From an uncultured Planctomycetota bacterium (GTDB taxonomy: Bacteria; Planctomycetota; Phycisphaerae; UBA1845; Fen-1342), in assembly GCA_900696525.1 (NCBI GenBank), contig CAADGL010000007.1, forward strand, positions 62,001 through 126,000: DNA of 64,000 bases. The letters are read 5' to 3'. The notes beneath the pieces are model-generated. The model had not been told where the DNA came from. It saw only the letters and a program-made list of their open reading frames with translations, and did not search any database. Positions 24,206 to 33,951 of this stretch are shown here, piece by piece. Every line of letters starts with the position of its first letter. Position 1 is the first letter of the stretch. The position numbers and the translations under genes were made by a program.

Positions 24206-26482
24206 TCATTCGACGATGGCGTCGGCGAAGAGCTGCGCGACGTCGGGCGCCGCCGACAGCCGGATGTACACGCGCGAGGCCAGCGGGATGCGCACCTGGC
24301 CGGGGCTCGGCGCCGCGACGCTCACGAGGTTGCCGGCGTAGTCGCGGACGACGATGTCCTGCGGGTTCACGCCCATCAGGCGCACGGAGGCGTTTCCGCC
24401 CGGCTGTAGCGGCCAGAGCGTCGCGTAGCGTCGGCCATCGACGGGCGTGCTGCTGAGATAGCCGCGCACGCTCGCGGCATTGTCGCCGACATTCAGCAAC
24501 TGCACCGGCAGCAGATGGTGGGATCCATCCTCACCGCTGAAGAGCATGAAGTCGCGGCCCAGCGTCTTGGCCAGCTCGCGCTCGGCCGCCGGCAGCACGC
24601 CGGCCAGCCGCACTTCCTCGTATTTCTTCATCAGCGCGAAGTTCGCGTCGCGATTGAGCCAGCCGTCGATGTTCCACGCCCACATGTGCACCACGATCGG
24701 CACGCCGTACGCCGCGCTGCGCGCCAGCAGGTATTCGAGCTCGTCGGTCGAGGTCTGTCCGAAGCTGGGGTGGCACATCGGCGCCCAGCCGAGCTGGCGC
24801 GGGTCCGGGTTGCCGGGGTCGCGCGACATGTGCGGCACATTGCGGTCGACCTCGCGCTTGAAGGTGTCGTTCTGAAGGTAGTAGTCCATTTGCCCCCAGA
24901 CGCTCACCAGCGGCCAGGAGTAGCCCATCGTGTTCGCCGACGACTCGAAGTAGTCGAGCTGCGCCCCCGCGTCGACCAGCGCCTTGTAGTACATCGATAG
25001 AATCAGCCCCGTCGTGTACCCGAAGGGCGGCTCGATCTCCTCCATCCCGTCGGCGTACACGTAGTTGAAGCCCGCCTGCTTCACGGCCGCGGCCACCTGC
25101 GCAATCTGCTCGGCCGTGCCGCCGTTCGCGAGCCCAAGCTGGTAGGCGGTGCCCTCGGCGGTATTCACCAGGCGCTCGATCGCGGCGCCGGTCGCGTGAT
25201 CCTGCGGGCCGAGGCCCCCCGCGCCGGTCTGGTTCTTGGCGCGGATGAAGGGCCCGAGGAAGCCGTAAGGCGGCGAGGTTTTCAGCGACGTGTACTGAAT
25301 CAGCTCCTGGCCGATGACAATGTCGCGCTCGTACTCGCCGGTCGGCCAGCCGGCGGGCGACGTCGTGGTCTGGATCAGGCCGTCCGTCTGGTTCGCGGGC
25401 AGGTCCGCCGCCAGGGTTATGGAGCGGTCGCGCCGGATGCGCGGGTCGACGCCGGGAAGGATGTACACGCTGGAGTTGTTGGCCAGGTAGGTCGGCAGGG
25501 TGTGGGCGCCGACGAGGATTCCCTCGGCGTTGCACTGATCGACCCAGGCCTTGATATTGGCGTAGCTGCCCCACATGGCCAGGGGGGCGTACTGGTGCTG
25601 CACGTCGGCCCACATGTCGCGGAAGATGAGCATGTGCCCGGCGCCGACCGCGTGGGCGATCTCGAGCATGCGCTGGCGGTCGTTGTAGTGGAAATTCGCC
25701 CAGAAGATCGTGGAGCGCTTGAGCGTGGGCAGGCGCTTTACCGGCGTGCCCAGCGGCAACCCCTCGCCCTGCTCGACAAGCTCCAGCACGTCGCGCACGG
25801 CGGGCAGGTCGATGTCGCATGCGAACAGCGCCACGCCGCGCCCCACGAACCCCGGGCACAGCGGCAGGGCCGGATCGACGTCGGCGTGCAGGTAGCCGCC
25901 GGCGCCGGCTGGGCCGATGATGGTCTGCGTGTACTCATCGAGCTGGTAGAGGCCGAGGTAGCGCTGGTGCCCGCCGTCGTTGTAGCGCATCAGGCGTTCG
26001 GCCGAGCGGTCGAGCGAATCGCGCGTGGCGAGCTGCACGAAGCGCAGCTCCTCGATGGCGCCACCGTTCGTGACGCTCGTGACCTTGAAACGCATGTAAC
26101 GCGCGTAGGTGTTGACCTGGACGGACACGACCGGCGCCGGAGTGACACTGCCGAACGTGTACGTCAGCACGTTGCCGCTGAGCGAATAGCCGGTCGGCGC
26201 GACGAACTCGCCGCCGGTGCGAATCGAGACCAGGTGCACCTGGTATACCGGTATCGTCGTCTTGATGCGCTCGACTCCGGTCGTCAGGTCGAGGATCGAC
26301 GTGACCTTGCCGTCGCTGCCGATCGTGATCGAGACGTCGCTCGTCGAGTAGGTCGCCCCCGGCGCAGCCGACCCCGACAGCAGCAGCACGCCGATCGCGG
26401 CGAGGGGCGCCGCGGGCGTCCGGCGGGCGGCGGTGCGGCGCGGCTCGACCGAACCGGGCGTCTTCATGAACTTCGCTGGCAT
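24206..26482 (-). CDS. Secreted TIM-barrel glycoside-hydrolase-like protein
   Basis: 758 residues from ATG 26482 (GGGGGAAA upstream); a shorter start (MKTPGS) is possible. A signal peptide ending about residue 43 (AAPGATYS) is followed by an N-terminal beta domain, a central region that reads like an alpha/beta barrel hydrolase (ILVGAHTLPTYLANNSSVYI; FNYVYADGMEEIEPPFG with an Asp and Glu on a strand end; YFESSANTMGYSWP), and a C-terminal beta-sandwich (VVRDYAGNLVSVAAPSPGQV). Likely acts on an external polysaccharide; the family is not identified. Follows the HAF lipoprotein gene by 36 bases on the same strand, so probably one operon. Confidence 0.7.
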   Translation of the reverse strand: MPAKFMKTPGSVEPRRTAARRTPAAPLAAIGVLLLSGSAAPGATYSTSDVSITIGSDGKVTSILDLTTGVERIKTTIPVYQVHLVSIRTGGEFVAPTGYSLSGNVLTYTFGSVTPAPVVSVQVNTYARYMRFKVTSVTNGGAIEELRFVQLATRDSLDRSAERLMRYNDGGHQRYLGLYQLDEYTQTIIGPAGAGGYLHADVDPALPLCPGFVGRGVALFACDIDLPAVRDVLELVEQGEGLPLGTPVKRLPTLKRSTIFWANFHYNDRQRMLEIAHAVGAGHMLIFRDMWADVQHQYAPLAMWGSYANIKAWVDQCNAEGILVGAHTLPTYLANNSSVYILPGVDPRIRRDRSITLAADLPANQTDGLIQTTTSPAGWPTGEYERDIVIGQELIQYTSLKTSPPYGFLGPFIRAKNQTGAGGLGPQDHATGAAIERLVNTAEGTAYQLGLANGGTAEQIAQVAAAVKQAGFNYVYADGMEEIEPPFGYTTGLILSMYYKALVDAGAQLDYFESSANTMGYSWPLVSVWGQMDYYLQNDTFKREVDRNVPHMSRDPGNPDPRQLGWAPMCHPSFGQTSTDELEYLLARSAAYGVPIVVHMWAWNIDGWLNRDANFALMKKYEEVRLAGVLPAAERELAKTLGRDFMLFSGEDGSHHLLPVQLLNVGDNAASVRGYLSSTPVDGRRYATLWPLQPGGNASVRLMGVNPQDIVVRDYAGNLVSVAAPSPGQVRIPLASRVYIRLSAAPDVAQLFADAIVE

Positions 26483-26518
26483 TCTGCTTTCCCCCCCGTG
26501 ACGGCCTGCGCCCGTGCG

Positions 26519-28114
26519 CTACGGCAGCGTGACCACCCACGACTCGTTCTGCCCGGCTGGGTTGATGCCGCGGCCGACGATCACTTTCCCGTTGCTCGAA
26601 ATCCCCTGCGCCGAACTCAGCTTCCAGCCCGCCAGATCGAGGCCGTAGACGTTCACCAGCACGTCGTGCACCCGGCGGATTCCGCCGCCGGGCGTCCAGA
26701 TGAAGGCCTCGAAACCGGCGTCAGTGAGGCTCGTGCCGACGACGATGTCACCGTACGTGTTCACCCCGTTGGCGCAACTGTAGAACTCGCCGCCCGGCAG
26801 GTCGCCCAGTCCTTGCGTGCCGCCGCCGGGCGTCCAGCGGAAGGCCTGCGGACCGAGGCTCGAGTCGCTGAGGCCGACGATCGCCGCCCCGTCGGCCGAG
26901 ACCGCACGGGCCTCGCTCGAGTAGCCCCCGGGGAGGTTCGGCAGGGTCTCGACGCCGTTGATCCAGCGACAGGCGTGCTTTCCGGCCTGGCTGGACGCAT
27001 AGCCGACGATGACGGAGCCATCGGCCGACACGTCCAGCGCGCAGCTCCCGAGCATCCCGCCCGGCAGTCCCGGCAGCTCGACCATCCCGGTCTCGGCACG
27101 CCAGCGCATCGCGGCCATGCCCGAGGCGGTCGTGCCGTAGCCGACGATCGTCAGGCCGTCGGCGGAGACCGCCATGGCCGCGCTGCTGAAGCCGCCGCCG
27201 GGGAGGTCTCCGAGCGCGAACAGCCCCTGCGCCGTGTTGCGATAGGCTTCGAGTCCGTTGCCCGACTGCGACTGGCCGACGACCACGGCCGCGGCTTCGG
27301 AGGCGCCGTGCGCGACGCCGAACGTTCCGCCGCCGGCGAGGTCGTTGAGAATCGTTGACGCGATGGAGCCGACGTTCCAGCGCAGCCCGACGATGGTCGG
27401 CATGTGCTCGGGCTGGCCGCGGCCGACGATGTTCAGGCCGTCGGGCGAGAGCGCGAGCGCGTCGCTGCGCAGCCCGGTCGTGAAGACATCGCCCAGGCCG
27501 CTGAACGTGGCCGGACCGCCCGGCGGCAGGGGCTCGCTGGGCACGGTCAGGTACAGCAGCACTCCGATCTCGCCGGACGGAGACGACAGCCTCAGCACGC
27601 CGAAGTAGCCACCCGGCGCCAGCCCAGCGCGGTTGACGGCGACCGCGATGCGATCGCCGATGAGTGTGGCGCGCTGCGCGACCCGGGCCTGGGCCCAGGT
27701 CACAGTCGGCGTGAGCGTGTACTCCATGTTCCGGTCGACCTGAAGCGTGAACCACAGCTCGTTGAAGCTCACGCCGAAATCGAGACGCGTCGTGCTCGAC
27801 ACGAACGTGCCGGGCGGGAAGCCTCCGGCCGTTTCGCTGTCGTCGCCGTTCGGATCGTCGGCCGGCCCGCCCTCGCCGCCCGGTCCGGGCGCGCCGCCTT
27901 CGCCGCCGGCGCCTGCCGGATCGCCCGCGCCGCCTTGCGCCGCGGCGGGATCGTTCGGATCGTCGGGATTCTGCGGGTTGCCGAAGACGTCGCCGAGCAC
28001 CGAGCCCGCATCCGACCCGGGCGCGCAGCCGAAGTGCAGGCCGGCCAGGCTCAGCACTACGAGCACGGCACATGAGATAAGGGAACCGGCGCGAAACCCG
28101 TCGCGTCTGCCCAT
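26519..28114 (-). CDS. HAF-repeat lipoprotein
   Basis: 531 residues from ATG 28114 with AGGGAAAGAAG upstream. The signal ends at FGC (Cys30). A long Gly/Pro/Asp-rich low-complexity linker (about residues 35-95) leads to a beta domain and then about six HAF-type repeats of the form GLGDLPGG..S.A.AVSADG..IVG, for example LGDLPGGGFSSAAMAVSADG and LPNLPGGYSSEARAVSADGA. These form an extracellular beta-propeller-like structure of unknown ligand. The linker would keep the propeller away from the membrane. It is upstream of the secreted hydrolase gene. Confidence 0.8.
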   Translation of the reverse strand: MGRRDGFRAGSLISCAVLVVLSLAGLHFGCAPGSDAGSVLGDVFGNPQNPDDPNDPAAAQGGAGDPAGAGGEGGAPGPGGEGGPADDPNGDDSETAGGFPPGTFVSSTTRLDFGVSFNELWFTLQVDRNMEYTLTPTVTWAQARVAQRATLIGDRIAVAVNRAGLAPGGYFGVLRLSSPSGEIGVLLYLTVPSEPLPPGGPATFSGLGDVFTTGLRSDALALSPDGLNIVGRGQPEHMPTIVGLRWNVGSIASTILNDLAGGGTFGVAHGASEAAAVVVGQSQSGNGLEAYRNTAQGLFALGDLPGGGFSSAAMAVSADGLTIVGYGTTASGMAAMRWRAETGMVELPGLPGGMLGSCALDVSADGSVIVGYASSQAGKHACRWINGVETLPNLPGGYSSEARAVSADGAAIVGLSDSSLGPQAFRWTPGGGTQGLGDLPGGEFYSCANGVNTYGDIVVGTSLTDAGFEAFIWTPGGGIRRVHDVLVNVYGLDLAGWKLSSAQGISSNGKVIVGRGINPAGQNESWVVTLP

Positions 28115-28310
28115 GACTTCTTTCCCTGTCCGAGAAAACCGGCCGTTGCGACGGAAAACGTCCGCCGAAACGTGCGGCCTACCTCAAGGCTGGGAAACGG
28201 GGTAAACGCGGGCAAGTAGCCGGCAGTGGTTTAGTGAAATGTGTGCGCGGCCAACTGCGCCGATTCGATCGGCAGGCGAGAGGGTAACCGGCTATCCCGT
28301 GCCGCGGCGC

Positions 28311-28685
28311 TCAGCCGTCGTCCGAAAACGTGAACTCCACGCCGATCAGGTACCCCACCGGCGCGCGCGTGCAGTGCCGCACGACGGCGTGGCCGTAGCA
28401 GCTCAGCTCCGGCTGGTGAATCGCCAACGACAGCCGCGTATCCGTCGGCACGGGGCGGCGGGTGCGCATGGCCAGGCCGTTCGGGCTCAGGTTGTGAAGC
28501 GTCGCCAACAGATGACGTTCGCCGTAGCACTCATCCGGCAGCCAGACCTCCACCGTGCCGGGAAAAGGCCAGCGATCCTCGCGGCGTTGTCCGGGCGGCT
28601 GGTTCGCATGGCTGTGGACACCACACTGCTTGACCAGCGATGAAACCGCTTCGGGCGAAAGCTTGACGATGCGTTCGGCGTCCAT
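28311..28685 (-). CDS. PilZ-domain protein
   Basis: 124 residues. ATG 28685 has AGGAAAA upstream; an earlier in-frame start at 28742 adds an unlikely leader. The c-di-GMP binding pattern of PilZ is present: an RRxxR-like QRREDRWPF near residue 35 and NLSPNGLAMRT (N/DxSxxG) near residue 67, with the C-terminal RAPVGYLIGVEF strand. It should bind c-di-GMP and regulate a partner, possibly motility, polysaccharide or secretion. No GGDEF or EAL gene is in the window. Single gene; about 200 bases of mostly featureless gap lie on either side. Confidence 0.85.
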   Translation of the reverse strand: MDAERIVKLSPEAVSSLVKQCGVHSHANQPPGQRREDRWPFPGTVEVWLPDECYGERHLLATLHNLSPNGLAMRTRRPVPTDTRLSLAIHQPELSCYGHAVVRHCTRAPVGYLIGVEFTFSDDG

Positions 28686-28962
28686 CAGCGTGTTTTCCTG
28701 GCTCTTGAGACCGGTCGGTGGCCGGCAGTCCGACCCCCGCACGGTTCATCGGCCCGCCAGCCTTGCTTCTTTCATTCCCACGCCGCCCGAAAGCCGGCGC
28801 CACCGGTCGCCCGCGGGTGTGCGGCGGCGCAGGGGCTGCGCTTTCCGTGAGTTTGGCTGATCCTCGGCGCCCCACGCGGCGGCCGTGAAATGAACACTTA
28901 CGTCAGGGTCTCGCGCGCTCGCGGCGGCCCTGGGTCAATCGCCTTCGGATGGGGATGGAAGC

Positions 28963-30138
28963 ATGTCGAGAATGGCGCCTTGGGCGCTTTCGTTGGCGTT
29001 CTTGCCTGGCCACCTCGCCTGCGTGCCGCAGGACGGGGCGCCCGACGGACTGGCATCTGTGCTGGGCGCGACGGCGGTGAGTCCGTCGGACTCGGCCAGC
29101 GCGCCAGCGGACCTGCCGAGCGCGGTGCGTGGCACCGTCTGGCCGGGCGGATACCAGGTATTCGATCTCGGGCCGAGCGACGCCGGCCGGCGTTGGCGAA
29201 TCAGCCCGGACGCCGCGCTGGGCTCGCCGATCGTCGCGGCGCTGTTCGATCAGGACATGAACCTACTCGGCCGCGCCTACATGGGCAGTGGGACGCGGCT
29301 CGAACACATCCTGCGCAACAACGTTGAGACGCTGTACCTCGGAATCGCGGGACCGCTCGGCGGACGTGAGACGAGCTACAGCCTGCGGCTCGACCTGGGC
29401 AACGCCGCCATCCCGCCACCGCAGCGCCACGTCGTCTGGCTGAATTTCGCCGACGGGCGCGACGTTCGCGTTCACGGGCGCGATCCGGTCACGTTCGGGC
29501 CGTTCGACGCTGGCGTCATCGGCGCCGAATACGCCGGCCAGACTCAAGCCATCAAGGATCTGATCATGGCGGCGGTGCGGCTGGATTACGCCGCGTACGA
29601 CATCGACGTACTGTCCTCCGACGACGGTCCTCCGCCGGACGAGCCGCATTCGGTCGTGCATTTCGGGGGGTACGATCCGACTCTTCTGGGGCTGGCTGAC
29701 AGCGTGGACCGCTACAACGTCCGGCTGAGCGAGTCGGCGATCGTATATGTCGGCACGTTCGCGGCTTACCGTTCGCTGGGGCTGAGCGCCGACGAGGTGG
29801 CGGTCATGCTCGCCAACGTCGCCAGCCACGAATTGGGACACCTGCTGGGCCTGTACCATACGGCCGACGCGGACGACATCATGGACACGACCGGGAGCGT
29901 GTGGGATCTCGCGGATTCCCAGGCCTTCCGGCGGGCGAAGCTGGAGCCGAGCGTTTTTCCGACGGGGATGGAGAACTCGCCGGAAATCCTGCAACAGACG
30001 TTGGGAGTTTCGAGTTCGGTTGCTAAACTGTCGGCCCAGAGCGCCCGGACGAAGCTGGCGGCCCTGCGGGGGGCGCGACAGTTTTCGGCCCGCGAGCTGC
30101 GGCACGCTTGCGGGACGTGCGCCGATCCGGATCACTAG
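28963..30138 (+). CDS. Secreted zinc metalloprotease (metzincin), first of tandem pair
   Basis: 391 residues; ATG 28963, alternative ATG 28972. A hydrophobic signal ends near Cys20. The zinc-binding motif SHELGHLLGLYH (HExxHxxGxxH) is near residue 289-299, and DDIMDTTG supplies the Met-turn, as in matrixin-type metzincins. The N-terminal about 130 residues form a beta domain (GYQVFDLGPSDAGRRWRI), likely a prodomain or pre-peptidase C-terminal-type module. The same-strand gene 46 bases later is a paralogue, sharing SSDD, the H-S-V/T-V-x-FGG motif and SVFPxGxxN at the C-terminus. No C-terminal anchor is seen; it should act outside the cell or on the surface. Confidence 0.85.
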   Translation: MSRMAPWALSLAFLPGHLACVPQDGAPDGLASVLGATAVSPSDSASAPADLPSAVRGTVWPGGYQVFDLGPSDAGRRWRISPDAALGSPIVAALFDQDMNLLGRAYMGSGTRLEHILRNNVETLYLGIAGPLGGRETSYSLRLDLGNAAIPPPQRHVVWLNFADGRDVRVHGRDPVTFGPFDAGVIGAEYAGQTQAIKDLIMAAVRLDYAAYDIDVLSSDDGPPPDEPHSVVHFGGYDPTLLGLADSVDRYNVRLSESAIVYVGTFAAYRSLGLSADEVAVMLANVASHELGHLLGLYHTADADDIMDTTGSVWDLADSQAFRRAKLEPSVFPTGMENSPEILQQTLGVSSSVAKLSAQSARTKLAALRGARQFSARELRHACGTCADPDH

Positions 30139-30184
30139 TTTCGTGCGGTCCCAGGACGGGCCGCGATTCGACCTCGGAGTCGAC

Positions 30185-31300
30185 ATGGGCATCGGCAGGT
30201 TCTTCGGAAGAGATTGCGCGGCGATCGCGCTGATGCTGGCAGCGATGTTCGGCCTGACGGGTTGCCCCGAAGGCGGCAACGACGGCAACGTCAACCAGGA
30301 GCCGCCAAACGGCGACAACTCCACCTTCGGCAACGCGATGAAGGTCGTCCTTTCGGCCAACGACCAGTCGGTCATCGAGGGCGAGATCAGCGGCGCCTCC
30401 GACGTCGACCTGTACGAGATCGGACCGCTCAGCCCCGGCGACCGCGTCTTCGCCGACGTGCAGGCCACCTCCGGCAACCTCGACGCCGTCGCCGCCCTCT
30501 TCGACTCGCGCGAGTACGTCCACGGGTTCAACGACGATCGCAGCCTCGGCGGCGCGGATCTCAACCCGCTGCTCGATCTTGTCGTGCGCGGTCCGGACGG
30601 GCCCTACTACATCGGCATCGTCGCCTTTCCCGGCAGCAACACCACCGGCCGCTATCGCATCAGCCTGCGCATCACGCGCGGCGCCGGCGTCCCCGAGCCC
30701 GAGCCGCAGACCGTGTTCCTGGAGTGGCGCGGCGGCGCGAACGTCGTGATTCAGAACGTCGGGCGCTACGACCTGCCGCCGTTCGACGCCGCCGCGCTCG
30801 GCAAGGAGTTCGCCGGCCAGACCGACGTCATCAAGCGCCGCGTGCGGCAACTCGTGGCGGACCGCTTCCGCGGGTTCGGGTTGATCCTCCTGAGTTCCGA
30901 CGACGACGCCGAGCCCGCGACGCCGCACTCGACGGTCTACTTCGGCGGGCAGAACAACCGGGCCTTCGCGATCTCGCAGCAGATCGACATATTCAACGGC
31001 GACCGCGGCGACGACGCGATCATCTTCACCGAGAGCTACCGCGGCGCGTTCGGCGCGACACCGACGGTGGAGCAGATCTCGACCGCGCTGGCCAACACGG
31101 TCGCGCACGAGATCGGCCACCTGCTTGGGCTCGTGCACACCCGCGAGTGCAGCGAGCTGATGGACACGCGCTGCGGCAACCAGGCCCTGCTCTTCGAGCA
31201 GTCGTTCGGCGTCGCCCCGCTCGACAGCAGCGTTTTTCCGCTGGGATTCCAGAACGCCGCCGAGCTGATCGGCTGGACCATCGGCCTCGTCGGCCTGTAG
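30185..31300 (+). CDS. Secreted zinc metalloprotease (metzincin) lipoprotein, second of pair
   Basis: 371 residues from ATG 30185, which has CGGAG upstream. The signal ends in the clean lipobox LTGC (Cys27). AHEIGHLLGLVH at about residues 308-318 holds the zinc motif, and SELMDTRCGN the Met-turn. Unlike its neighbour it has an N-terminal beta domain that reads like a pre-peptidase C-terminal domain (DVDLYEIGPLSPGDRVFAD, YYIGIVAFPGSNTTGRYRI). The two proteases are clear tandem duplicates with diverged N-termini. Lipidation would hold this one on the outer membrane while the first may be free. Confidence 0.86.
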   Translation: MGIGRFFGRDCAAIALMLAAMFGLTGCPEGGNDGNVNQEPPNGDNSTFGNAMKVVLSANDQSVIEGEISGASDVDLYEIGPLSPGDRVFADVQATSGNLDAVAALFDSREYVHGFNDDRSLGGADLNPLLDLVVRGPDGPYYIGIVAFPGSNTTGRYRISLRITRGAGVPEPEPQTVFLEWRGGANVVIQNVGRYDLPPFDAAALGKEFAGQTDVIKRRVRQLVADRFRGFGLILLSSDDDAEPATPHSTVYFGGQNNRAFAISQQIDIFNGDRGDDAIIFTESYRGAFGATPTVEQISTALANTVAHEIGHLLGLVHTRECSELMDTRCGNQALLFEQSFGVAPLDSSVFPLGFQNAAELIGWTIGLVGL

Positions 31301-31346
31301 CAGCGCCGGCCCGGCCCCGCCTCGACGGACTGCCGGTGCGACCCCG

Positions 31347-32207
31347 TCAGAAGTCCCCGACGTCCGCGGGAACGACGCGCACCGACAGATCAGCCCCGAC
31401 GATCACCAGGTGATTCACGGGCACCACCTCCCAGCCCGCGTCGTCGCTGAGGCGCTCGGAGCTGATGATCACCGCGCTCGGCTCGTGCGGCTTGCGGATC
31501 ATCCGGCACACGCCGTTCTCGCACGTGTAGCGCTGGCCGGCGTTGTAGAACAGGCTGGCGGCATGGCCGGACGGATCGGTCGAGACGCGCGAGACCACGG
31601 CCGCTCGCCCATCCGACACCGCCACGTTCAGGTAATGCGGGTCGCGCACCCCCGCCGCCAGTGCCAGCACGCGGCGGAGCGCGGCGCGCAGGGCCTCGGC
31701 CAGCGCTTCGGCGGGGTCGGCGGCGCGGGCCTGGAGCAGCATGTCGAGGAAGACGGCGAAGATGTGCTCGGAGTCGGTGCTGCCTTCGATCGCGGCGAAG
31801 GCCTCGTCGGACAGATCGGCCAGCAGCCTGCGCCGCAGTCCCGAAAAGCCCGCCAAGTCGCCATTGTGCATGAACGCCAGCCGTCCGTGCACGAATGGGT
31901 GGCAGTTGGACTCGGCGACCAGCAGCCCCTGCGTCGCGGAGCGGATATGCGCGAGAACGCACCCGCTCTGCGTCACGCGCGCCAACTGCTGAAGGTTGCG
32001 ATTGCTCCAGGCCGGCGAGATCGAGCGGAACAGCGCCGGCTCGGGCCCCGCCTCCGGCCGATACCACGCCACGCCGAAGCCGTCGCCGTTCAGCGGCTCC
32101 TCGCGGTCCTCGTCGTCGTAGCTCTGGTTGATGAGCGAGTTGCTGGGCTCGGTCAGCAGGGCGCTCAGCGGCAGCGGCGGCCCCAGATACACGACGAATC
32201 GGCACAT
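31347..32207 (-). CDS. Class II glutamine amidotransferase (YafJ/EgtC-like)
   Basis: 286 residues. The protein begins MCRFVVYLG: Met removal leaves Cys as the N-terminal nucleophile of Ntn-type glutaminases. GDGFGVAWYRPEAG, LAHIRSATQG and HPFVHGRLAFMHNGDL carry the glutamine-binding and oxyanion residues of the family. ATG 32207 has GGAGG eight bases upstream. Such stand-alone domains (YafJ, EgtC) release gamma-glutamyl groups; the acceptor is unknown here. It is downstream (minus strand) of the carboxylase gene by about 100 bases. Confidence 0.85.
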   Translation of the reverse strand: MCRFVVYLGPPLPLSALLTEPSNSLINQSYDDEDREEPLNGDGFGVAWYRPEAGPEPALFRSISPAWSNRNLQQLARVTQSGCVLAHIRSATQGLLVAESNCHPFVHGRLAFMHNGDLAGFSGLRRRLLADLSDEAFAAIEGSTDSEHIFAVFLDMLLQARAADPAEALAEALRAALRRVLALAAGVRDPHYLNVAVSDGRAAVVSRVSTDPSGHAASLFYNAGQRYTCENGVCRMIRKPHEPSAVIISSERLSDDAGWEVVPVNHLVIVGADLSVRVVPADVGDF

Positions 32208-32309
32208 GGTGTGCGCCTCCCGGTCTGCGGCTCCACCGTCGTTGCGCCGCCTTTCGACGCATGGACGGGCGCGCCGATCAGTCTGCGCGCCGACGAGACC
32301 GGCGCCCGC

Positions 32310-33944
32310 TCAGACCTGAAAAACGCCGACGCGCAGCTCCGGCAAGTCTCCAACGTACGCGCACGCCTCCAGCGCCGTCGCCAGCACCCGCCGCGTGTCC
32401 GCCGGGGCGATGATCGCATCGACCCAGCCGCGGCTGGCGGCGTAGCGCACGTCCATCGTCTCTTCGTAGTGCCGAGTGATGCGGCGTTCGAGGTCAAGCA
32501 GCTCCGCCTCGTCGGGCTCGTGGCCCTTCTTCTTCAGCGTCGCCACTTCGAGCTGAAGCAGCGTCTTGGCCGCCGCCGCGCCGCCCATCACCGCGTAGCG
32601 CGCCAGCGGCCAGGCGAAGATGAAGCGCGGGTCGTACGCCTTGCCGCACATGGCGTAGTTCCCGGCGCCGAAGCTCCCGCCGGTGATCAGCGTGATCTTG
32701 GGCACGACGCTGTTGCTGACCGCGCTCACCAGCTTGGCCCCGCTGCGGATGATGCCTTCCTGCTCGCTGTCGCGCCCGACCATGAAGCCGTTGACGTCCT
32801 GGATGAAGATGATCGGACACTTCATCTGGTTGCAGTCCATGATGAAGCGTGCCGCCTTGTCCGCCGAATCGACGTAGATCACCGAGCCGAATTGCAGCGG
32901 CCCCTTCGCCGGCTTCACCTGCTTCTTCTGGTTCGCCACCACCCCCACCGACCAGCCGTCCAGCCGCGCGAACCCGCACACCAGCGACTGCCCGTACTCC
33001 GCCTTGTATTCGTCGAAGCTGTCGCGGTCCAGAACGTGCTCCAGCAACTCACGCACGTCGTATTCCCCGCGCCGCGCACCCGCCACCACGTCGTAGATCG
33101 TCTCCGCGTGCCTGCGCGGCGGGTGCGGCGCCACGCGGTTGAAGGGCGTACGCGGCGGCGCGCCGAGCTTGCCCACGAGCCGCCGCACCCGCGCGATGCA
33201 CAACTCGTCATTCACCTCGCGATAGTCGATCGTGCCGCTGATGCTCGCATGCATCTTCGCACCGCCGATCTCCTCGGACGTCTGCTCCTGCCCGATCGCG
33301 GCTTTCACCAGCGCCGGACCGGCCAGGTACAGCCCGCTGCCCTCGGTCATCAGCAGCGTGTCGCACATCACCGGCAGATAGCCGCCGCCCGCTACGCAGT
33401 TGCCCATGATCGCGGCAATCTGCGGAATCCCCATGGCCGAGATGACAGCGTTGTGGCGGAAGATGCGCCCGAAGTCGTCCTCGTCGGGGAAGATCTCGTC
33501 CTGCATCGGGAGATAAACGCCCGCCGAATCGACCAGGTAGATGATCGGCAGGTGGTTGTCCATGCAGAAGCGCTGCGCCCGCAGCACCTTCTTGCACGTC
33601 GCCGGAAAGAACGCCCCAGCCTTCACCGTCGCGTCATTCGCCACCACCACGCACAGCCGGCCCATGACCCGCGCCAGCCCGACGACCACCCCAGCCGCCG
33701 GCACGCCCCCGGCCTCGGCGTACATGCCCTCGGCGGCCCAGAGGCCGAGCTCGAGAAACGGGTTCTCGACGTTGCGGTCACAGAGGAGCTCGACGCGTTC
33801 GCGCGCCGTCAGCCGGCCGAGCTTGTGCTGCCGCTCGACTCCGGCCTTTCCGCCGCCCTGACGGATGACCTCCTCCCGCGCCCGGATCTCCTCCAGGACG
33901 GCATCGAGCAACGGCGTGCTGTGCGAATGGGCCCGCTGGTGCAT
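32310..33944 (-). CDS. Acyl-CoA carboxylase, carboxyltransferase beta subunit
   Basis: 544 residues, typical for methylcrotonyl- or propionyl-CoA carboxylase beta chains. It transfers CO2 from biotin to the acyl-CoA. RQHKLGRLTARERVELLCD at the start, IYLVDSAGVYLPMQDEIFP and GNCVAGGGYLPVMCD (oxyanion/acyl-CoA site) and DVNGFMVGRDSEQEGIIRSG plus FGAGNYAMCGKAYDPRF closely follow methylcrotonyl-CoA carboxylase MccB. The biotin-carrying alpha subunit is not in the window. ATG 33944 is preferred over TTG 33980, which overlaps the -35 box; a promoter ends seven bases before the ATG, so the mRNA is probably leaderless. Confidence 0.9.
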   Translation of the reverse strand: MHQRAHSHSTPLLDAVLEEIRAREEVIRQGGGKAGVERQHKLGRLTARERVELLCDRNVENPFLELGLWAAEGMYAEAGGVPAAGVVVGLARVMGRLCVVVANDATVKAGAFFPATCKKVLRAQRFCMDNHLPIIYLVDSAGVYLPMQDEIFPDEDDFGRIFRHNAVISAMGIPQIAAIMGNCVAGGGYLPVMCDTLLMTEGSGLYLAGPALVKAAIGQEQTSEEIGGAKMHASISGTIDYREVNDELCIARVRRLVGKLGAPPRTPFNRVAPHPPRRHAETIYDVVAGARRGEYDVRELLEHVLDRDSFDEYKAEYGQSLVCGFARLDGWSVGVVANQKKQVKPAKGPLQFGSVIYVDSADKAARFIMDCNQMKCPIIFIQDVNGFMVGRDSEQEGIIRSGAKLVSAVSNSVVPKITLITGGSFGAGNYAMCGKAYDPRFIFAWPLARYAVMGGAAAAKTLLQLEVATLKKKGHEPDEAELLDLERRITRHYEETMDVRYAASRGWVDAIIAPADTRRVLATALEACAYVGDLPELRVGVFQV

Positions 33945-33951
33945 GGGGGTG

